From contig JACCYG010000205.1 of the NCBI GenBank assembly GCA_013696595.1, positions 1 through 9,289 on the forward strand: a stretch of 9,289 nt of DNA. Direction: 5' to 3'. The DNA comes from Actinomycetota bacterium (lineage in GTDB: Bacteria > Actinomycetota > Thermoleophilia > Gaiellales > Gaiellaceae). Within the stretch, counting starts at the first letter, position 1. Every line of letters begins with the position of its first letter. Shown here in pieces: positions 6,708 through 9,289 of the stretch. Both the position numbers and the translations under genes were made by a program. The notes under the pieces are model-generated. The model did no database searches. It worked only from the letters and a program-made list of their open reading frames with translations, and was not told the origin of the DNA.

Positions 6708-6795
6708 CGCCGCCGCAGCCCGCAGCGACGAGTGCGATCGCGCTACAGGCCGTGCTCGAGACGAGCTGCCAGCGCCTCGGGAAGGCCCTGCTCAC
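6708..6795 (-). other. Out-of-frame lipoprotein signal peptide (5' part of the frameshifted gene)
   Basis: Read from the GTG at 6795, the minus strand encodes basic residues (RR at 7-8), a hydrophobic stretch (about 11-26) and the lipobox LVAAGC with Cys27 (codon 6717-6715) followed by Gly residues. This matches the style of the transporter lipoprotein at the left of the window (LLAAGC-GG). After the GGC tract this frame turns into Arg-rich nonsense, while the frame one base over continues as a sensible helical protein. The start overlaps the 3' end of the phosphoesterase gene by 53 bases, so the true start may differ. Confidence 0.55.
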
Positions 6796-7474
6796 GGATC
6801 TCAGTCTGTGTTCGATCGATGGGATAGGCAACACGGTGGAAGTCTGCCCGACGCGCCGTGAGGTCGAGCACGAGGTATGCGGCCCGCGGGTCACCGTCCC
6901 GCGGCTGCCCGACCGAGCCGGGGTTGACCAGCCACCTGTCCGCAGAGGCGAGGTCGAGCTCGGTCGAGTCCGGGGCAAGACCCCCACGGAGCGTTTCGGC
7001 CTCGAGGGCGATGGAAAGCGCGACGTGGCTGTGCCCGACGAGGACGAGCGGCTCGTCGGCCGCTCCGAGCGAGCCGGCCGCCGCCTCGGCGGAGAGCACA
7101 TACTCCCAGACGGGGTCGCGCGGGCTCGCGTGGTAGAGGCCGACGCCGTCGCGCGCCGCCGACGGCTCGAGGGACTCGAGGAACTCGCGATGACCGGGCT
7201 CGAGCACCGAGGTTGTCCAGCGGGCGCTCTTCGCCGCGTCCGGCTGGAACTCCGCGAGTTCGAGCTGCCCGAGGACCGCAAGATCGTGGTTTCCGACGAG
7301 GCACAGATCGGCCCGCTCACGCACGAGGGCGCAGCAGGCGTTCGGCTGCGGTCCGTAGCCTACGAGGTCCCCCAGGCACCAGGTCGCGTCGGGACCCTCG
7401 CCGTCGATCGCCTCCAGCACCGCTTCGAGCGCATGCAGGTTTCCGTGAATGTCAGAGATGACGCAGACGCGCAC
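6743..7474 (-). CDS. Calcineurin-like metallophosphoesterase (YfcE/MJ0936-like)
   Basis: A 243-residue cytoplasmic dinuclear-metal phosphoesterase. Motifs in order: SDIHGN with Asp8, His10 and Asn12; GDLVGYGP with Asp36; GNHD (61-64); HASPRD with His115; GHSH with His148 and His150; then NPGSVGQPRDGDPRAAY near 184-200, typical of the YfcE-like branch that acts as phosphodiesterase or phosphatase. All metal ligands are present. The GTG at 7474 is chosen because the first strand (RVCVISDIHG) starts there; the long upstream open frame is a shadow of the divergent protease gene. No ribosome site precedes it, but TACCGT on the minus strand (7492-7487) could be a -10 box giving an almost leaderless transcript. 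It heads a minus-strand unit with the lipoprotein-like gene and the kinase. The substrate is unknown; acting on phosphoproteins made by that kinase is only a hypothesis. Confidence 0.92.
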   Translation of the reverse strand: MRVCVISDIHGNLHALEAVLEAIDGEGPDATWCLGDLVGYGPQPNACCALVRERADLCLVGNHDLAVLGQLELAEFQPDAAKSARWTTSVLEPGHREFLESLEPSAARDGVGLYHASPRDPVWEYVLSAEAAAGSLGAADEPLVLVGHSHVALSIALEAETLRGGLAPDSTELDLASADRWLVNPGSVGQPRDGDPRAAYLVLDLTARRADFHRVAYPIDRTQTEIREQGLPEALAARLEHGL

Positions 7475-7480
7475 AGGAGG
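7475..7480 (+). promoter_or_regulatory. Consensus ribosome binding site for the M48 protease
   Basis: AGGAGG on the plus strand is immediately upstream of the divergent phosphoesterase start. Six bases after it, in the protease frame, is an ACG codon (7487). The nearest in-frame conventional start (GTG, 7514) is 33 bases away, too far for this site, so it argues for initiation at ACG or at an ATG miscalled as ACG. Confidence 0.5.
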
Positions 7481-7486
7481 CGCCGA

Positions 7487-8704
7487 ACGGTAGCGAAGGC
7501 GGTTGGCGTCCTCGTGGCCGCGGGCACGGGGGCGTTCGCCGCGGCGCTTCTCTGGCAGACGGCCGTGCCGGACCTCGACCTGCCGCGCGTGGACCCGCAC
7601 ACCTACTTCGAGCAGGGTGAGTTGGAGCGCATCGAGCGCTTCCGCACGGTCACGCGCGGCCTCTGGGCGGCGTGGATCGCCCTCGAGCTCGTCGTGCTTG
7701 CAGCTCTTGTCTGGAAGGCGAGGACGCTCGCGGCGCAGGTGAAGCGCTTCGCTCGCGGCCGGGTGCGAACCGGTGTGGGCGTGGGACTGATTGCCGTGCT
7801 GGCCGTCTGGGGCGCGCGGCTGCCGGTCGCCGGCGTCTGGCACTGGTGGGAGCGCCGTTACGGCCTCTCCCGACAGAGCTATCCGGCCTGGCTCGGTGAC
7901 CAGGCGATCTCCGCAGGCGTCCGTGCGGCTCTCGTCTCCCTCGCGGTCGCGGGAGCCATCGCGCTGGCTGTGCGCCTCGGCCCGCGGTGGTGGGTCGCAG
8001 GAGCTCCTGCGCTCGTCGCGGTTGCGATCCTCTTCGTCCTCGCTCAGCCGCTCGTGATCCAGCCTCTCTTCAATCGGTTCGAGCCGCTCGCGGACCGCAG
8101 TCTGGCCGCGCGGATCGAGACGACCGCCGACCGGATGGGAGTCGACCTCGAGCGAGTCGACGTCGCTGACGCGAGCCGCCGCACGACGGCCGGAAACGCG
8201 TACGTGGCCGGAATCGGGCCGACGCGGCGCGTGGTCCTCTACGACACCATCCTCGACGGCCGCTTCCGCGACGACGAGGTCGTGGCAATCTCAGCACACG
8301 AGCTTGCGCACGTCGCGCGGCGCCATCTCTGGAAGGGCCTCGCGTGGTTCGCGCTCCTCGCGGTGCCCGGCCTCTACCTGATCGCACGAGTCACCGAGCC
8401 CCGCGGAGGGCTACGCGATCCTGCGCTCGTGCCGCTCGCGCTGCTCTTCGCGCTCGCGTTGTTCCTGGCGACGCTGCCGCTCCAGAACGCCGTCTCGCGC
8501 CGGTACGAGGCCGAGGCCGACTGGCTGGCGCTCGAGGCCACGGGTGACGCCGCCGCTGCGGTGGAGCTCGACCGCCGCCTCGTGCGCAGCTCGCTCGGCG
8601 ACCCGGATCCGCCGGCCTGGACGAAGCTCTTTCTAGCCACGCATCCGAGCGCTCTCGACCGGATCGCCATGGCCGAGGCTTTTCGCGCGCGCGAGGCTCG
8701 CTGA
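7487..8704 (+). CDS. Ste24-like M48 membrane zinc metalloprotease
   Basis: A polytopic membrane protease resembling the CAAX endopeptidase Ste24 and HtpX. Numbered from 7487 (405 residues), it has zinc ligands His271 and His275 with catalytic Glu272 in HELAH, the third ligand Glu341 in the ExxAD motif of RRYEAEAD, the upstream GNAYVAGIGPTRRVVLYDTIL segment (236-256) and the conserved THPS (385-388). Hydrophobic segments lie near 5-25, 60-77, 97-115, 145-163, 168-188, 284-301 and 313-333, matching the roughly seven-helix Ste24 layout. The start is uncertain: ACG at 7487 sits six bases after AGGAGG and gives a Lys-containing end before a full first helix; GTG at 7514 cuts that helix; GTG at 7445 would overlap the divergent gene. 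It likely degrades or processes membrane proteins. argS follows after 13 bases. Confidence 0.92.
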   Translation, partial: TVAKAVGVLVAAGTGAFAAALLWQTAVPDLDLPRVDPHTYFEQGELERIERFRTVTRGLWAAWIALELVVLAALVWKARTLAAQVKRFARGRVRTGVGVGLIAVLAVWGARLPVAGVWHWWERRYGLSRQSYPAWLGDQAISAGVRAALVSLAVAGAIALAVRLGPRWWVAGAPALVAVAILFVLAQPLVIQPLFNRFEPLADRSLAARIETTADRMGVDLERVDVADASRRTTAGNAYVAGIGPTRRVVLYDTILDGRFRDDEVVAISAHELAHVARRHLWKGLAWFALLAVPGLYLIARVTEPRGGLRDPALVPLALLFALALFLATLPLQNAVSRRYEAEADWLALEATGDAAAAVELDRRLVRSSLGDPDPPAWTKLFLATHPSALDRIAMAEAFRAREAR

Positions 8705-8717
8705 AGGCCCGTTTACC

Positions 8718-9289
8718 ATGGGTGCGATGCCGGTGAATGCGCTCGAGCGACTCGCGAACGAGCTCTCGCGGCTTGCCGACGCGCCCGTCGAGCTCGAGCG
8801 GCCGCGCGACCCGACGCACGGCGACTACGCGACGAACGTCGCCCTTCGCGCGGCGCCCACCCGCGGCCGTAAGCCGCTCGAGCTCGCGGAGGAGCTCGCC
8901 GGTGCTGCGTCGGGCCTCGAGGGCGTGAAGCGCGCCACCGCAGCGCCGCCCGGCTTCCTCAACCTCGAGGTCGATGCCGGCTGGTACGCGGAGGCGCTCG
9001 CCGAGATCTTGCGGGACGGCGCCGACTACGGGGCCGGGACGCCTGATCCCCGAGCCGAGCGCATCCAGGTGGAGCTTGTCTCGCCGAACCCGACCGCGCC
9101 TCTGACGGTGGGATCGGCGCGGAACGGGGCCTACGGAGACTCAGTCGCGCGTCTGCTCGAGTTCGCGGGCCATGAGGTCGAGCGGGAGTGTTACTTCAAC
9201 GACGTCGGGCGGCAGATCGACCTCTTCCGCGCGTCGGTGGAGGCGCACCGCCGCGGCGAGGATCCTCCGGAGGGCGGATACATGGGCGC
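8718..9289 (+). CDS. argS: Arginyl-tRNA synthetase, 5' part (runs off the window)
   Basis: The first 190 residues of a class I synthetase that charges tRNA-Arg. The N-terminal Add-1 tRNA-recognition domain shows RPRDPTHGDYATNVAL (about 28-43) and PPGFLNLEV (77-85). The catalytic domain begins with VELVSPNPTAPLTVGSARNGAYGDSVARLLEFAGHEVERECYFNDVGRQID (118 onward), clearly ArgRS. The HIGH signature, normally His-Val-Gly-His in this family, is Thr130-Val-Gly-Ser133, losing both histidines. The ATG at 8718 has GAAGG ten bases upstream, next to the protease stop; ATG 8727 is an alternative. The rest of the catalytic domain, any KMSK-like loop and the anticodon-binding domain lie beyond the window. 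Confidence 0.95.
   Translation, partial: MGAMPVNALERLANELSRLADAPVELERPRDPTHGDYATNVALRAAPTRGRKPLELAEELAGAASGLEGVKRATAAPPGFLNLEVDAGWYAEALAEILRDGADYGAGTPDPRAERIQVELVSPNPTAPLTVGSARNGAYGDSVARLLEFAGHEVERECYFNDVGRQIDLFRASVEAHRRGEDPPEGGYMG

Noticed and set aside
6593..7486. Long N-terminal extension of the M48 protease to 703 residues
   Set aside because: This part is antisense to the metallophosphoesterase and has no membrane helices or family resemblance.
1..9289. Mobile element, CRISPR, toxin-antitoxin, defence or biosynthetic cluster
   Set aside because: No transposase, integrase, direct-repeat array or matching gene families were seen; nearly all bases belong to recognisable chromosomal genes.

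Overview
This window is a high-GC, almost fully coding piece of bacterial chromosome. Codon use, the frequent GTG starts, the glycine-rich lipoproteins ending in AAGC-GG, the PknB-type kinase and the form of the arginyl-tRNA synthetase suggest an actinobacterium. Class Thermoleophilia is my best guess, resting on remembered family resemblance and not on a search. I see no rRNA, tRNA, insertion sequence, prophage, CRISPR array or defence cassette, and no stretch over about 110 bases without a gene.

Layout. Bases 8-2328 (minus) hold the start of a sugar ABC-transport operon: a LacI-family repressor followed, with stop and start overlapping (TGATG), by a lipoprotein substrate-binding protein. 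Permease genes would be expected to the left of base 1. A clear LacI-type operator (2356-2369) lies just upstream of the repressor. Divergently, 2434-4607 (plus) holds two glycolytic enzymes, triosephosphate isomerase and cofactor-independent phosphoglycerate mutase, overlapping by 31 bases. Next is an ECF-like sigma factor (4645-5223, plus) with a good -10 box and a perfect inverted repeat ahead of it.

Converging on the sigma gene with a 7-base gap is a minus-strand three-gene unit, read from 7474 down to 5231: a calcineurin-like metallophosphoesterase, a small secreted or lipoprotein-like protein with a charged low-complexity tail, and a one-pass membrane Ser/Thr kinase. The small protein looks split by a frameshift: its signal peptide and lipobox are in one frame and its body in another. 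Divergent from the phosphoesterase is a Ste24-like M48 membrane metalloprotease (about 7487-8704, plus), whose best start appears to be an ACG codon behind a perfect AGGAGG. The window ends inside argS (from 8718), whose class I HIGH signature is replaced by Thr-Val-Gly-Ser.

The genes are mainly housekeeping (glycolysis, tRNA charging, sugar uptake) with one envelope-signalling group: phosphoesterase, lipoprotein, kinase, plus a neighbouring sigma factor. That group is the nearest thing to a less described system, but the functional link is inferred from position only.
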